Positions 33,493-42,446 are shown, numbered from the stretch's first letter. The stretch: DNA of 48,859 nt from Candidatus Cryosericum septentrionale (GCF_003570995.1 NZ_QXIY01000004.1:1-48859); one strand, 5' to 3'. The notes: generated from the letters alone by a model not told the origin. A program made the numbers and translations.

Positions 33493-34397
33493 GTACCTCA
33501 CATCCCGAAGGCTTCTTTGCACTGTTCAAACCCAGCGGCCTGAGCAGTGCTGGCGCTCTGCGCGTGGTCAAGGGGATTCTGAGCGCGGACAAGGCTGGCT
33601 TTCTGGGAACGCTGGATGTGCCGGCAATGGGAGTGCTTCCTGTTGCTGTTGGCTCTGCAACGAAGCTCATCTCCTTTCTTCCGCCGAGCGAAAAGGAGTA
33701 TGTCGGCGAGCTCGTTCTAGGGATCACCACGATCACCGACGACATGGAGGGAGAAGTCATCGAGCGCAGGGGTGCCACGGGTCTCGAGGATGCAGTCGTG
33801 AAGAAAGCTATTGAAAGCGTGACAGGACAGACGGAGCAGGTTCCCCCGCACGTTTCAGCCAAGCAGCAGGATGGCGTACGAGGATACAAGGCAATGCGAG
33901 GCCAGGGCCGCCTCATCGATTTTGCTCCGGTCCCAGTAGCAGTGCGGCGGTTGAGTGTGCTTCAGGAGCGGCAGGACGCTGACCTTCGTCGTATCGTATT
34001 TCGCATGACGGTGACCCCGGGCTTCTATGTGCGTGGGTTCTGCCGGGATGTGGGAGCTATCCTGGGATGCGGTGGATGTATGGGGCGACTCCTGCGTACG
34101 GGAGCTCACGGGTTTGGCGTCAGTGACACACTGTCACTGGCAACGCTGCGGCGCAGGGTGCAGGCGGGTGACCTGTCGTTTCTCACGTGGGGCGAGACAG
34201 ACGTAGGTCTTCTGGCGACACTGCCACAGATTTTTCTTGACGATGTGCAGTGGAGCGCATTTGGGCATGGGCTGGCCGTGGACTGCGACATGAGGGAGGG
34301 AACCACCGCCATGGTGAAGCGTCCCGATGGTCGACTGGGCGGTGTGGCGGCGGGCAGAGCCGGGAGGGCATGGCCGCTGAAAGTGTTCAGCGAGTGA
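33489..34397 (+). CDS. truB: tRNA pseudouridine-55 synthase
   Basis: Makes pseudouridine 55 in the tRNA T-loop. The 302-aa product has ALFKPSGLSS, catalytic Asp in GTLDVPAMGVLP (residue 43), the stacking Tyr in SEKEYVGELVLG and Arg in PGFYVRGFCRDVG. It is somewhat divergent: the usual GHTGTLDP reads GFLGTLDV, and PPxYSA reads PPHVSA. Starts with GTG and no obvious ribosome site. The stop overlaps the ribF start (GTGA); truB-ribF-rpsO-pnp is a widespread gene order. Confidence 0.9.
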   Translation: MSTSHPEGFFALFKPSGLSSAGALRVVKGILSADKAGFLGTLDVPAMGVLPVAVGSATKLISFLPPSEKEYVGELVLGITTITDDMEGEVIERRGATGLEDAVVKKAIESVTGQTEQVPPHVSAKQQDGVRGYKAMRGQGRLIDFAPVPVAVRRLSVLQERQDADLRRIVFRMTVTPGFYVRGFCRDVGAILGCGGCMGRLLRTGAHGFGVSDTLSLATLRRRVQAGDLSFLTWGETDVGLLATLPQIFLDDVQWSAFGHGLAVDCDMREGTTAMVKRPDGRLGGVAAGRAGRAWPLKVFSE

Positions 34398-35344
34398 GCA
34401 GCATCTACCTGTCGTCTTCGGAGTTTCCGGGGATCGCCTCTGTTGTCGCCGTAGGGGCCTTCGACGGTTTTCACGTCGGTCACCAGCGGATTGTCCGGGA
34501 ACTTGTCGATTGTGGTCACAAGGCATCTCTTGCCACTGTTATCTATACCTTCCGACGGAACCCGAAACTAACGACTCGGGGTATCCAGGGTCTCCTGACG
34601 ACGAACAGCGAGCGTGTTGAATTTGCTGAGAAGACCGGGGTCGACTCCATTGTCCTCGAGGATTTCTCAGCTCGTTTCCAGGGACTGCCTGCTGAGGTCT
34701 TCGTAAGTGAGATCCTTATCAGTCGCCTGAATGCATGTGTTGTTGTCGTAGGTCAGGACTTCCATTTCGGTAAGGGCCGCGCCGGCGACGCGGAGATGAT
34801 GTCCCGAATCCTCGACAACGCGGGGCGCAGACTCATCATCGTTGCTCCAGTGATGGTCGACGGGGAACCGTGCTCCAGCTCGATTATCCGCACGTCCATT
34901 GCGGAGGGTGACATGGAACGCGCAGCAAGGCTCCTCGGGCGTTCCTACTCCATTGAGGGGGTCATCGTCACCGGAAACCAGATAGGAGGGCGCCTTGGTT
35001 TCCCGACAGCAAATGTTGAGGTCCCCGATCCGGTGAAATTGCTCCCCGGCAATGGTGTGTATGCGGTGCGAGCTGTGGTAGATGGAGCGATTGTGAATGG
35101 CGTCTGCAACATCGGCGTTCGTCCGACGATCGTTGCCGCATCGAGGCGAGTCGTCGAAGTACATCTGCTCGACTTTGACCGGCAAGTATATGGCCATCTG
35201 GTGTCTGTACAGTTTGCGGCCCGCCTTCGCGGGGAGGTGCATTTTGCCTCGCCGGCCGCGCTCGTGAAACAGATTTCGCGCGATGTACTCAGGGCGCGTG
35301 TCATTCTTGGGTCTGTCGGCGGCCGCCAGGGAATGACAAAGTGA
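34394..35344 (+). CDS. ribF: Bifunctional riboflavin kinase / FAD synthetase
   Basis: Converts riboflavin to FMN and FAD. The 316-aa product has the N-terminal adenylyltransferase with GAFDGFHVGHQ and VGQDFHFGKGRAG, SSSIIRTSI, and the C-terminal flavokinase with GRLGFPTANVEVPD and NGVCNIGVRPT. GTG at 34394 overlaps the truB stop and gives the normal N-terminus; an in-frame ATG at 34370 inside truB is an alternative. Confidence 0.95.
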   Translation: MSSIYLSSSEFPGIASVVAVGAFDGFHVGHQRIVRELVDCGHKASLATVIYTFRRNPKLTTRGIQGLLTTNSERVEFAEKTGVDSIVLEDFSARFQGLPAEVFVSEILISRLNACVVVVGQDFHFGKGRAGDAEMMSRILDNAGRRLIIVAPVMVDGEPCSSSIIRTSIAEGDMERAARLLGRSYSIEGVIVTGNQIGGRLGFPTANVEVPDPVKLLPGNGVYAVRAVVDGAIVNGVCNIGVRPTIVAASRRVVEVHLLDFDRQVYGHLVSVQFAARLRGEVHFASPAALVKQISRDVLRARVILGSVGGRQGMTK

Positions 35345-35367
35345 AGCCTTTTGTTGACCGGTTTTCC

Positions 35368-35395
35368 TTTACTTGTTCCGTGTTTCTGGTACAAT
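35368..35395 (+). promoter_or_regulatory. Promoter of rpsO-pnp
   Basis: Weak -35 TTTACT (35368-35373), 16-bp spacer ending TGG, then TACAAT (35390-35395), i.e. an extended -10. The leader of about 74 nt before rpsO could carry the S15 autoregulatory structure but I could not establish a defined fold. Confidence 0.6.
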
Positions 35396-35475
35396 TCTAG
35401 TACATTTCTCCCGCACTTGGTCCCTCGTTCCGGCTGGACGTGAGACTGGGTCATGGGACACCTTGGAGGTACAAC

Positions 35476-35742
35476 ATGCTTACAGCCGAAGAGAAGTCAA
35501 AGATTATCGGTGAGTTCAAACTCAGTGAAGACGATACCGGCTCGTTTGAAGTTCAGGTTGCGATGCTATCGAAGCGCATTCTTGCGCTTACAGAGCATCT
35601 CCAGAGCCATCGGAAGGATTTCAGTTCCAAGCGTGGGCTCTACAAGCTGGTCGGAGAGCGCCGGAGACTCCTCAGCAGTCTGAGACGCGTCGACGAGGAC
35701 CGTTACGCTTCATTGATCAAGCGGCTGGGAATCCGCAAGTAG
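35476..35742 (+). CDS. rpsO: 30S ribosomal protein S15
   Basis: 88-aa primary binder of 16S rRNA central domain. Seen: TGSFEVQVAMLSKRILALTEHLQSHRKDFSSKRGL and the conserved end ERRRLLSSLRRVDEDRYASLIKRLGIRK. GGAGGT lies 5-10 nt before ATG. pnp follows with its AGGAG overlapping the rpsO stop. Confidence 0.97.
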   Translation: MLTAEEKSKIIGEFKLSEDDTGSFEVQVAMLSKRILALTEHLQSHRKDFSSKRGLYKLVGERRRLLSSLRRVDEDRYASLIKRLGIRK

Positions 35743-35748
35743 GAGCCA

Positions 35749-37896
35749 ATGTTGCAGAATGATGAGATAAAGACCGTTCGCGGTAGTATTGCAGGCAAGC
35801 CTGTCACGTATGAAACTGGACGGCTGGCCAAACAGGCCGGTGGAGCTGTTCTGGCTACAATGGGGGGCACTGTCGTGCTCGCCGCAGCCACTGTCAGCAA
35901 CACCACAAAGGAAGGGATTGATTTCTTCCCGTTGACCGTTGACTATTTTGAGAAAATGTATGCAGCCGGGAAGATCCCGGGTGGATTCTACAAGAGAGAA
36001 GGACGTCCCAGCGAGCGTGAGATTCTTCGTTCGCGGCTCATCGACCGGTCGATCCGCCCTCTGTTCCCCAAGCACTTCCGTCGGGAAGTGCAGGTCATTG
36101 TCTACGTGCTGTCTGCCGATGGAGAGAATTTACCTGACGTGTTGGCCATCAATGCGGTATCGGCGGCGCTTCTTATCAGCAATGCCCCGTTCGGTGACGC
36201 AGTCGCCGCAGTGAGGGTCGGAAAGATCAATGGCGAACTTGTTTTCAACCCTTCCTCTTCTGCGATAGACGAGAGTATGCTCGATCTTATCGTGTCTGGC
36301 ACGGCTAATGGCATTCTCATGGTCGAATCCGGGGCTCGCGAGATTAGTGAGGCAGAGATGGTCGAGGCCTTGGTACTGGCACAGGAACCGATCAAAAAGA
36401 CGTGCCGCATGGAGGAAGAACTTCGCGTTCAGGCTGGCAAGGAGAAGATTGTTGTCCCCGAGCTGGAGTTTGATGCAGCTATCCAGAGCGAAGCTCGTTC
36501 CATGATCGAGGAGCGCCTTCCTCTGGTGCTCAAGGACAAGGAGAAGCTGAAGAAGGAGAAGATCCTCGATGAGTTCAAGGGCGAACTCGCCACCGAACTG
36601 CTGGCGAAGTACCCTGAAAGTGGGCTGGCCATCGGCGAGGTTCTTGACGCAGAGATCAAGCATTTCATCCGGCATCGTGTCGTGACTGAAGGCGTACGTA
36701 TCGATGGTCGCGCTCCTGAAGAGATTCGGCCAATCGGGGTCGATGTTGGTGTTCTTCCAATGAGCCATGGCTCGGGATTGTTTTCCCGAGGTCAGACGCA
36801 GGTCCTTTCGATTGTCACCCTCGGAGGAAAGAAAGAGGGTCAGTTGGTCGAGAGCCTCGAGGAAGAGGTTACCAAGCATTACATGCACTACTACAACTTC
36901 CCTCCCTTCTCGGTGGGCGAGACCCGTCCCATGCGTGGACCTGGACGTCGCGAGATTGGCCACGGCGCTCTGGGAGAGAGGGCGCTGCTCCCCGTCATTC
37001 CGGATGAGAGCGAGTTCCCATACTCGATTCGCGTTGTCTCTGAGGTGCTTGAGTCCAACGGTTCGACGTCACAGGCTTCCATTTGTGGCAGTACATTGGC
37101 CCTTATGGATGCTGGAGTGCCGATCACGGCGCCGGTTGCCGGTATCGCGATGGGTCTGATGAAAGAGGGCGACAAGAGTGTCATCCTGACCGATATCCAG
37201 GGAGCCGAGGACGCCAATGGCGACATGGACTTCAAGGTCGCGGGCACTGCGAAGGGCATCACGGCATTGCAGATGGACATCAAGATTCACAGCGTCGACA
37301 GCGACCTGCTGTCCGCGGCCCTGGATCATGCCCGCACTGCGCGTCTCTTCATTCTGGACAAGATGCTGTCGGTTCTTCCTGCCCCTCGGAGCGAAGTCAA
37401 TCCGCTGGCTCCACGCATCTTCACGATGCACATTCCCGGAGACAAGATCGGCGCTCTCATCGGCCCCGGTGGCAAGGTCATCAAGAAGATCATTGCCGAC
37501 ACCGGGTGTGACATCGATATCGAGGACGATGGCTCAGTGTTTGTGACTGCACCAGACGGAGCCAAGGGTCAGATTGCTATGGATGCGATCAACGCGATTA
37601 CCGAGGATATCGTTGTGGGCAAGGTCTACATGGGCAAGGTCACCGAGTTGCGCGACTTTGGCGCTTTCGTCGAAATCGCACCCGGCAAGTCTGGCCTGCT
37701 GCATGTCTCACAGATATCGGACTCTTATGTCAAGGACATCCATTCTGTGCTCAAGGTCGGCGAACAGATTCTCGTAAAGACTCTGCCTCTCAAGGACGAT
37801 GGCAAGATTTCTCTGACCCGTAAGGGCCTGGCTGCTGGGAATGCCGACAAGGCTTCCCATGAGTCTGACGATGACCACCACCATGGTGATCAATAG
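35749..37896 (+). CDS. pnp: Polyribonucleotide nucleotidyltransferase (PNPase)
   Basis: Phosphorolytic 3'-5' exoribonuclease of RNA decay. The 715-aa product has two RNase PH cores (GRPSEREILRSRLIDRSIRPLFP; then FSRGQTQVLSIVTLG, PFSVGETRPMRGPGRREIGHGALGERAL with the catalytic region DANGDMDFKVAGT), a KH domain (IPGDKIGALIGPGGKVIKKI) and an S1 domain (GKVTELRDFGAFVEIAPGKSGLLHVSQI). The tail DDDHHHGDQ is His/Asp rich. Translationally linked to rpsO; its 3' end overlaps the M16 peptidase start. Confidence 0.98.
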   Translation: MLQNDEIKTVRGSIAGKPVTYETGRLAKQAGGAVLATMGGTVVLAAATVSNTTKEGIDFFPLTVDYFEKMYAAGKIPGGFYKREGRPSEREILRSRLIDRSIRPLFPKHFRREVQVIVYVLSADGENLPDVLAINAVSAALLISNAPFGDAVAAVRVGKINGELVFNPSSSAIDESMLDLIVSGTANGILMVESGAREISEAEMVEALVLAQEPIKKTCRMEEELRVQAGKEKIVVPELEFDAAIQSEARSMIEERLPLVLKDKEKLKKEKILDEFKGELATELLAKYPESGLAIGEVLDAEIKHFIRHRVVTEGVRIDGRAPEEIRPIGVDVGVLPMSHGSGLFSRGQTQVLSIVTLGGKKEGQLVESLEEEVTKHYMHYYNFPPFSVGETRPMRGPGRREIGHGALGERALLPVIPDESEFPYSIRVVSEVLESNGSTSQASICGSTLALMDAGVPITAPVAGIAMGLMKEGDKSVILTDIQGAEDANGDMDFKVAGTAKGITALQMDIKIHSVDSDLLSAALDHARTARLFILDKMLSVLPAPRSEVNPLAPRIFTMHIPGDKIGALIGPGGKVIKKIIADTGCDIDIEDDGSVFVTAPDGAKGQIAMDAINAITEDIVVGKVYMGKVTELRDFGAFVEIAPGKSGLLHVSQISDSYVKDIHSVLKVGEQILVKTLPLKDDGKISLTRKGLAAGNADKASHESDDDHHHGDQ

Positions 37897-39136
37897 CGGA
37901 GAGCGCAAACCGGAAGTCATAACACTCAGCAATGGCATTCGCGTCGTTTTTGACGTTGACAAAGGGCACCCGACCGCAGCGGTCGGGGCCCTTATTGCTA
38001 GTGGCTCCCGGTTTGAGGATGAACATACGCGTGGGTTGAGTCACTTCATGGAGCATATCCTGTTCAAAGGCACAGAGCATCGAAGCTCACTCGAGATTTC
38101 GTCAGCTATCGAGAATGTGGGCGGTAAACTGAACGCATTCACCGATACCCAGTACACGATGTTCTATATGCGTGTCCCGGCAATCCACACGTCTGTCGCT
38201 CTCGATGTGCTGTCCGACATACTCCTGTATCCTTTGTTCGACCTTGGTGCCATCGAGCTTGAGCGCAGAGTCATCGAACAGGAGATCTACTCATTTGAGG
38301 ACAGTCCCGATGACGTCGTCACGGATGAGCTTCTGAAGGGGGTCTACGGAAGCGACCCTGTTGCGTCGAATCCGCTGGGAACCGTAGAGTCAGTGCGTTC
38401 GTTCAGGCGGAGCGACTTTGTCGACTATTTCCATAGGCATTTTGTTGCCCCCGACATCGTTCTTTCGCTTGCGGGAGACATCGATGTCGACGCATCGGCA
38501 CGTTTCCTCGAAGATTCCTTTGGGCGGCTTGCGAAGGGACCAGGCAGGGCCGAGTGGGGAATCCCTGTCCGGGCTGCTGTCTGCAGAGAGACAGAGCGCC
38601 CCACGGAACAGGTATATATGGCGATGGCGCTCCCCGGCTTCGCTCAGTATTCGAAGCAGGGGTCCATTCTGAATCTCGTCTCCAGTATCTTCGGGGGCAA
38701 CATGTCGAGTCGCCTGTTCCAGAGGGCTCGCGAGAAGGAAGCTCTTGTCTACAGCATTGGTTCTTTTCCCGTGAGTTTCAGCAATACTGGATTGCTGGGC
38801 GTCTCGGCCGAAAGCTCCCCCGAGAACGCTTCGCGTGTCCAGCAGGTCATCCGCGAGGAGATCGAGAACATGCGGCAGGACAAGATCAGCATGGTTGAGC
38901 TTCAGCATGCCAAGGAGACTGTTCTCGGCGGATTTCTGCTTTCGCTGGAATCCTTCTTCCGTCGCATGCATCGAAACGCTTCCGAGCTCTACATGAAAGA
39001 CCGGATACGGACGGTCGCGGACGTCACGGAACAGGTCAACTCGATCACGCTCGGCGAAGCATTGGGCGTTATCGATGACGTTTTTGACACCTCCCAGCTG
39101 GCAGTGTCGATTGTTCATGGACCCGAAAAGCACTGA
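37871..39136 (+). CDS. M16-family zinc peptidase (processing-peptidase-like)
   Basis: 421-aa single-unit M16B peptidase. The inverted zinc motif HFMEH is present with the downstream glutamate in ELERRVIEQEIYSFEDSPDD, the GGKLNAFTDTQYTMFY block, and the C-terminal half with GGNMSSRLFQRAREKEALVYSIGSF. Cytoplasmic peptide turnover or processing is likely. The start is uncertain: ATG at 37871 or 37883, neither with a good ribosome site, both inside the end of pnp. Such a peptidase next to pnp and dut is common. Confidence 0.92.
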   Translation: MTTTMVINSGERKPEVITLSNGIRVVFDVDKGHPTAAVGALIASGSRFEDEHTRGLSHFMEHILFKGTEHRSSLEISSAIENVGGKLNAFTDTQYTMFYMRVPAIHTSVALDVLSDILLYPLFDLGAIELERRVIEQEIYSFEDSPDDVVTDELLKGVYGSDPVASNPLGTVESVRSFRRSDFVDYFHRHFVAPDIVLSLAGDIDVDASARFLEDSFGRLAKGPGRAEWGIPVRAAVCRETERPTEQVYMAMALPGFAQYSKQGSILNLVSSIFGGNMSSRLFQRAREKEALVYSIGSFPVSFSNTGLLGVSAESSPENASRVQQVIREEIENMRQDKISMVELQHAKETVLGGFLLSLESFFRRMHRNASELYMKDRIRTVADVTEQVNSITLGEALGVIDDVFDTSQLAVSIVHGPEKH

Positions 39137-39572
39137 CTTGCGTGTAGGTGTTCGCAGGCTGGTTTCACGCGCAGGACAGCTGACACGCGCAACGTCAGGG
39201 TCGTCAGGCTATGATCTTGCAAGTGCAGAAGACGGGGAGCTGATTATCCTGCCTGGCGCCGTTGCACTCGTGCGGACGGGGTTGGCACTTGAGTTGCCTC
39301 CTGGCCTCGAAGGGCAGGTTCGCAGTCGTTCCGGCCTGGCAGCCAGAAGCGGCGTGTTTGTCCTCAATTCGCCAGGCACCATCGACAGCGACTACCGTGG
39401 CGAAGTGAAGGTTGTACTGGCAAACTTTGGCGATGCCCCCTTTTCGGTGTTCCCGGGAGATCGCATCGCGCAGTTAGTGTTCATGGAGGTTCCGAATGTT
39501 TGCCTTGTGGCCGTCGACGAAATGGCGCCGACCGAGAGGGGGGCCGGTGGCTTTGGGTCCTCAGGGAGCTGA
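39117..39572 (+). CDS. dut: dUTP diphosphatase
   Basis: Hydrolyses dUTP to dUMP, preventing uracil entry into DNA. About 151 aa, trimeric type. Motifs: SGYDLAS (1), RSRSGLAARSGV (2), GTIDSDYRGEVKVVLAN (3), PGDRIAQLVF (4) and RGAGGFGSSG (5). The ATG at 39117 overlaps the M16 gene by 20 nt; a TTG at 39138 just after its stop would also fit family length. Directly followed by a uracil-DNA glycosylase gene, so uracil avoidance and uracil removal are paired. Confidence 0.93.
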   Translation: MDPKSTDLRVGVRRLVSRAGQLTRATSGSSGYDLASAEDGELIILPGAVALVRTGLALELPPGLEGQVRSRSGLAARSGVFVLNSPGTIDSDYRGEVKVVLANFGDAPFSVFPGDRIAQLVFMEVPNVCLVAVDEMAPTERGAGGFGSSGS

Positions 39573-39573
39573 C

Positions 39574-40137
39574 TTGAAAGAGACTCTCCTGGCTTCAATT
39601 GCCGAGGAGGTCGTGTCCTGTCAGAACTGCAAGCTAGGGGCCACCCGGACGAAGGCTGTCCCGGGCGTCGGATCAGCCCATGCCCATATCTGTTTTGTGG
39701 GTGAAGGTCCGGGGCGTGAGGAGGACTTGTCGGGGGTCCCATTCGTCGGTCAGGCGGGACGTTTGCTGGACAGGATGCTGATAGCCGAGGGACTGAGCCG
39801 CAGAGACTGCTACATATGCAATATCGTGAAGTGCAGGCCCCCGAACAACCGACTGCCGGAGCCTTCTGAGGTGGCTGCCTGCTCACTCTATCTGTATGCG
39901 CAGTTGGCCATCGTGGAGCCGGAGGTCATCTGCCTCCTTGGCAATACGGCGCTGCGCTTCTTCTTTGGAGAGCAATACTCCATCGGGCAGGTGCGCGGCA
40001 CGATTCTGGTCAAGGATGAACAGCGTTTCATGCCAACGTATCACCCAGCGGCTGCTCTAAGGAATCCTCAGTATGTGCAGGTCATCCAGAGCGACCTGCG
40101 AAAACTTGCTGCCTTGATTCAGCGCACCAGGGACTAG
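39574..40137 (+). CDS. udg: Uracil-DNA glycosylase, family 4 (4Fe-4S)
   Basis: Removes uracil from DNA. The 187-aa product has the iron-sulfur cysteines CQNC, then KCRPPNNR and AACSLYL, motif A FVGEGPGREEDLSGVPFVGQAG and motif B TYHPAAALRNP. TTG start at 39574 is chosen because GGGAG lies 6 nt before it and the upstream open frame only reads dut in another frame. It begins 1 nt after the dut stop. Confidence 0.93.
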   Translation: MKETLLASIAEEVVSCQNCKLGATRTKAVPGVGSAHAHICFVGEGPGREEDLSGVPFVGQAGRLLDRMLIAEGLSRRDCYICNIVKCRPPNNRLPEPSEVAACSLYLYAQLAIVEPEVICLLGNTALRFFFGEQYSIGQVRGTILVKDEQRFMPTYHPAAALRNPQYVQVIQSDLRKLAALIQRTRD

Positions 40138-40290
40138 GTTCGGACTGACTTCAGAGAGGAAGGCTGCCAATCGTAGACTGGAAGCAAGTTCCTGCGGCTC
40201 TCCAGACCATCAGGTATGGTTCAGTCGTTTGAGGCAGCTGCTCGCTCAGTCTCCGAGAACGTCGCTCAGCGACTGTTGGTCCACAGTATC

Positions 40291-40335
40291 GCAAACCCCC
40301 GGCTCTAAGGTCGGGGGTTTGCCTTTGTCTGTTTG
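40291..40335 (+). terminator. Intrinsic terminator after udg
   Basis: Perfect 11-bp stem (40291-40301 GCAAACCCCCG with 40312-40322), 10-nt loop, then CTTTGTCTGTTTG. The 150 nt between the udg stop and this hairpin hold a small palindrome GTCGCT-C-AGCGAC at 40261-40273 and no other feature I can support. Confidence 0.88.
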
Positions 40336-40374
40336 AGAAGGTTCAACCAGATCCGGGGGATGGTGGAGGCAGTA

Positions 40375-40839
40375 TTACTTGCACAACTCTACGAACTCGG
40401 TCAGCATGGCCACAAGGCAGTCGGCTGCCCCAGGTTGCATAGTCTTTGTAACCTCCTGTACACTCTGGATACGCTGTCGGATGACTTTCCGAATGATCGA
40501 GGCTCCCTGCTTCGTGCACTTCAGGACGACCTGCCTCTTATCCAGTACGTTCTGTGTCTTAGTGACATAGGCGAGTTCGACGAGGCGATCGACCATCTCT
40601 GAGACCGTGGACGCAGCGAGGCCCGTAAGGTGTGAGAGGTCTTTGACGTTGACGGCCTCACCAAAGTAGACAAGCTGGAGTACCTGAAACTGGGGCAGCG
40701 TGATTTTCACGCTCGACAGTGCATCGCGCCCCTTCTTCTTGATCCAGTATGAGATGTCGCGTAGTAGGGATTCTAGTTCTGTAGCCGTCTCCCTCATGGT
40801 TTCCGTACCCCTCTCTGGTTGATTTTTGATTCTAGGCAT
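40375..40839 (-). CDS. MarR-family transcriptional regulator
   Basis: Winged-helix repressor, up to 154 aa. The DNA-binding region is LTLPQFQVLQLVYFGEAVNVKDLSHLTGLAASTVSEMVDRLVELAYV followed by the wing with DKRQVVLKCTKQG. The ligand and targets are unknown; members often sense phenolics, drugs or oxidants. Start ATG at 40839 abuts the ndk stop (TAG-ATG), suggesting coupling; an ATG at 40797 would give a more usual N-terminal length. Confidence 0.9.
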   Translation of the reverse strand: MPRIKNQPERGTETMRETATELESLLRDISYWIKKKGRDALSSVKITLPQFQVLQLVYFGEAVNVKDLSHLTGLAASTVSEMVDRLVELAYVTKTQNVLDKRQVVLKCTKQGASIIRKVIRQRIQSVQEVTKTMQPGAADCLVAMLTEFVELCK

Positions 40840-41277
40840 CTATTCGCGTCCAGTGCCGAGAGTTGCATGAGAGTCCCCAAAGACAAGCGCCAACTCTCGT
40901 TCTGCATCACTTGAGGATGCGGACGCATGTACTACATTTTCGGTCAATTGAGTTGAGAAGTCTCCTCGAATCGTCCCGGGCAGTCGGTCTTCGGGTCGGG
41001 TTGCCCCGATCGTTGTTCGAACAAGCGCTATTGCGTTGGGCGACTCGACTTGAAGGGCAACGACGGGGCCGGATGTCATGAACGAAAGCAGGGCGGGAAA
41101 GTAGTCACGGCCATCGTGTTCAGCATAGAAGGTCCGCGCGAATGCATCGTCCATGCGAAACATCCGCATGTTCGAGATCACAAGGCCCTTTTGCTCGACG
41201 CGCGCTATGATCAAACCGATGAGACTGCGGCCTACGCCGTCTGGTTTCACCATCAGGAGTGTTCGCTCGCTAGTCAC
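40840..41277 (-). CDS. ndk: Nucleoside diphosphate kinase
   Basis: Balances NTP and dNTP pools through a phospho-histidine. The 145-aa product starts VTSERTLLMVKPDGVGRSL and has the catalytic histidine in ENVVHASASSSDAERE, with RPEDRLPGTIRGDF. GTG at 41277 is chosen because GGAGG lies 8 nt before it, it gives the normal family N-terminus, and a promoter lies in the longer open frame upstream (to ATG 41349). First gene of a two-gene unit with the MarR regulator. Confidence 0.94.
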   Translation of the reverse strand: MTSERTLLMVKPDGVGRSLIGLIIARVEQKGLVISNMRMFRMDDAFARTFYAEHDGRDYFPALLSFMTSGPVVALQVESPNAIALVRTTIGATRPEDRLPGTIRGDFSTQLTENVVHASASSSDAERELALVFGDSHATLGTGRE

Positions 41278-41338
41278 TTCGGTTTCCTCCAGGAAGAGCT
41301 GTTCGTGCAGGGTTGAGAGTGGAATTGCTTCGCTTCCA

Positions 41339-41366
41339 ATTGTAGCCATTTCTCGCTGCTGCGCAA
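41339..41366 (-). promoter_or_regulatory. Promoter of ndk-marR
   Basis: On the minus strand TTGCGC (41361-41366), 16-bp spacer, TACAAT (41339-41344). Predicted leader about 55 nt to the GTG start. Confidence 0.6.
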
Positions 41367-41398
41367 CGTTTTTCTGACATGGTAAACAAACGCCTCAC

Positions 41399-41426
41399 TT
41401 GCCAGGCGCTGCCGGCCTGATATCAT
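41399..41426 (+). promoter_or_regulatory. Promoter of the phospholipase D-like gene, predicting a leaderless mRNA
   Basis: TTGCCA (41399-41404), 16-bp spacer, TATCAT (41421-41426), then 6 nt to the ATG at 41433, which would coincide with the transcription start. Confidence 0.65.
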
Positions 41427-41432
41427 CTAAGG

Positions 41433-42440
41433 ATGCCAGGAAAAAGGATTCAGTGGTTTACTGTACTTATCGCAGCGCTGCTGGCGGCCGCATTGGGGCT
41501 CGGCTGGATGGGCTTGCGAGGCGCTGCGCCCGCGTCCGCTATTCCGGTCGTACCCCTGGGGGCTCAGGCCCTTTGTGTCGTGACACCCAGTGAACAGGCG
41601 CGGAGTCTTGTCGTAGATGACATTCTGAACGCACAGAAGTCGGTTCTGGTGGAGTGTTATCTGATCTCCGACCCTGCGATTGTCCAGGCGTTGCAGTCTG
41701 CCAGGCTGCACGGATGCGATGTGCGAGTCCTCATGGAGGAGGCGCCGTTCGGGGGGTTCTCCATGAACCAAACAGTTCGCAACGAACTGAGAAGCGCCGG
41801 CATCGACGCCAACTGGGGCAACAGGGTCTACTCGTTTACTCACGCCAAGTATGTGGTCATCGACGATATCGTTGCCTGGATCATGACGGCTAATCTCAGT
41901 AAGAGCGCCTTCGACAAGAACCGCGAAATCCTTGTCAGGACTTGCAGCCAGAGCGTGGTGGCAGATCTTGAGCGCATTTTCTGGGCAGATCGACGGCGAA
42001 ATCCCTGTGCGGCTGGGTCGCTTGTCGTCAGCCCCGTGAACGCTCGGCAACGTCTTCTTGGTATGCTGAGAGGGTCGTGCCACAGCGTGGACATTGCAAG
42101 CGAGGTACTCGATGACCAGGAGACGTGCAAGCTCTTGCGGGATCTCGCCGGGCGGGGTGTCACAGTGCGTGTTCTGGTTGCAACACCGGAGAGCATTGCC
42201 GTCAATGCTGTGACAAGATCGGAGATGGAAGGGACAGGTGTTACCGTCCGGTACCTTGATACTCCCTATCTTCACGCGAAGTACATCGTGGTGGACACGC
42301 ACCTGGCGTATGTCGGGTCGCATAATCTCAGCGCCGGCTCACTCGATGAGAACCGTGAAGTTGGAGTCGTGACGGACGACAGCATGGTTATCTCGACTCT
42401 CGAGGCGACCTTCTCGGGCGATTGGGACTCAGGGAGATAG
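41433..42440 (+). CDS. Phospholipase D-superfamily protein, membrane-anchored or secreted
   Basis: 335-aa protein with an N-terminal hydrophobic helix (residues about 9-27, either signal peptide or anchor) and two HKD catalytic motifs: HAKYVVIDD...TANLSKSAFDKNRE and HAKYIVVDT...SHNLSAGSLDENRE. The two together form one active site. The family includes phospholipases, cardiolipin synthases and Nuc-type endonucleases; the short form with an exported catalytic part fits a PLD-like nuclease or lipid hydrolase. Substrate not readable from sequence. Monocistronic. Confidence 0.88.
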   Translation: MPGKRIQWFTVLIAALLAAALGLGWMGLRGAAPASAIPVVPLGAQALCVVTPSEQARSLVVDDILNAQKSVLVECYLISDPAIVQALQSARLHGCDVRVLMEEAPFGGFSMNQTVRNELRSAGIDANWGNRVYSFTHAKYVVIDDIVAWIMTANLSKSAFDKNREILVRTCSQSVVADLERIFWADRRRNPCAAGSLVVSPVNARQRLLGMLRGSCHSVDIASEVLDDQETCKLLRDLAGRGVTVRVLVATPESIAVNAVTRSEMEGTGVTVRYLDTPYLHAKYIVVDTHLAYVGSHNLSAGSLDENREVGVVTDDSMVISTLEATFSGDWDSGR

Positions 42441-42446
42441 AGAAGT

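Noticed and set aside
33489-34397. TruB lacking its catalytic tyrosine (PPHVSA instead of PPxYSA)
   Set aside because: The active-site Tyr (E. coli Tyr76) belongs to the DKxYxxxxxLG motif, which is present here as SEKEYVGELVLG. Catalytic Asp and Arg are also kept, so the enzyme is divergent but probably active.
40138-40290. Possible small RNA between udg and its terminator
   Set aside because: No promoter or conserved structure could be shown; a short palindrome at 40261-40273 alone is not enough.
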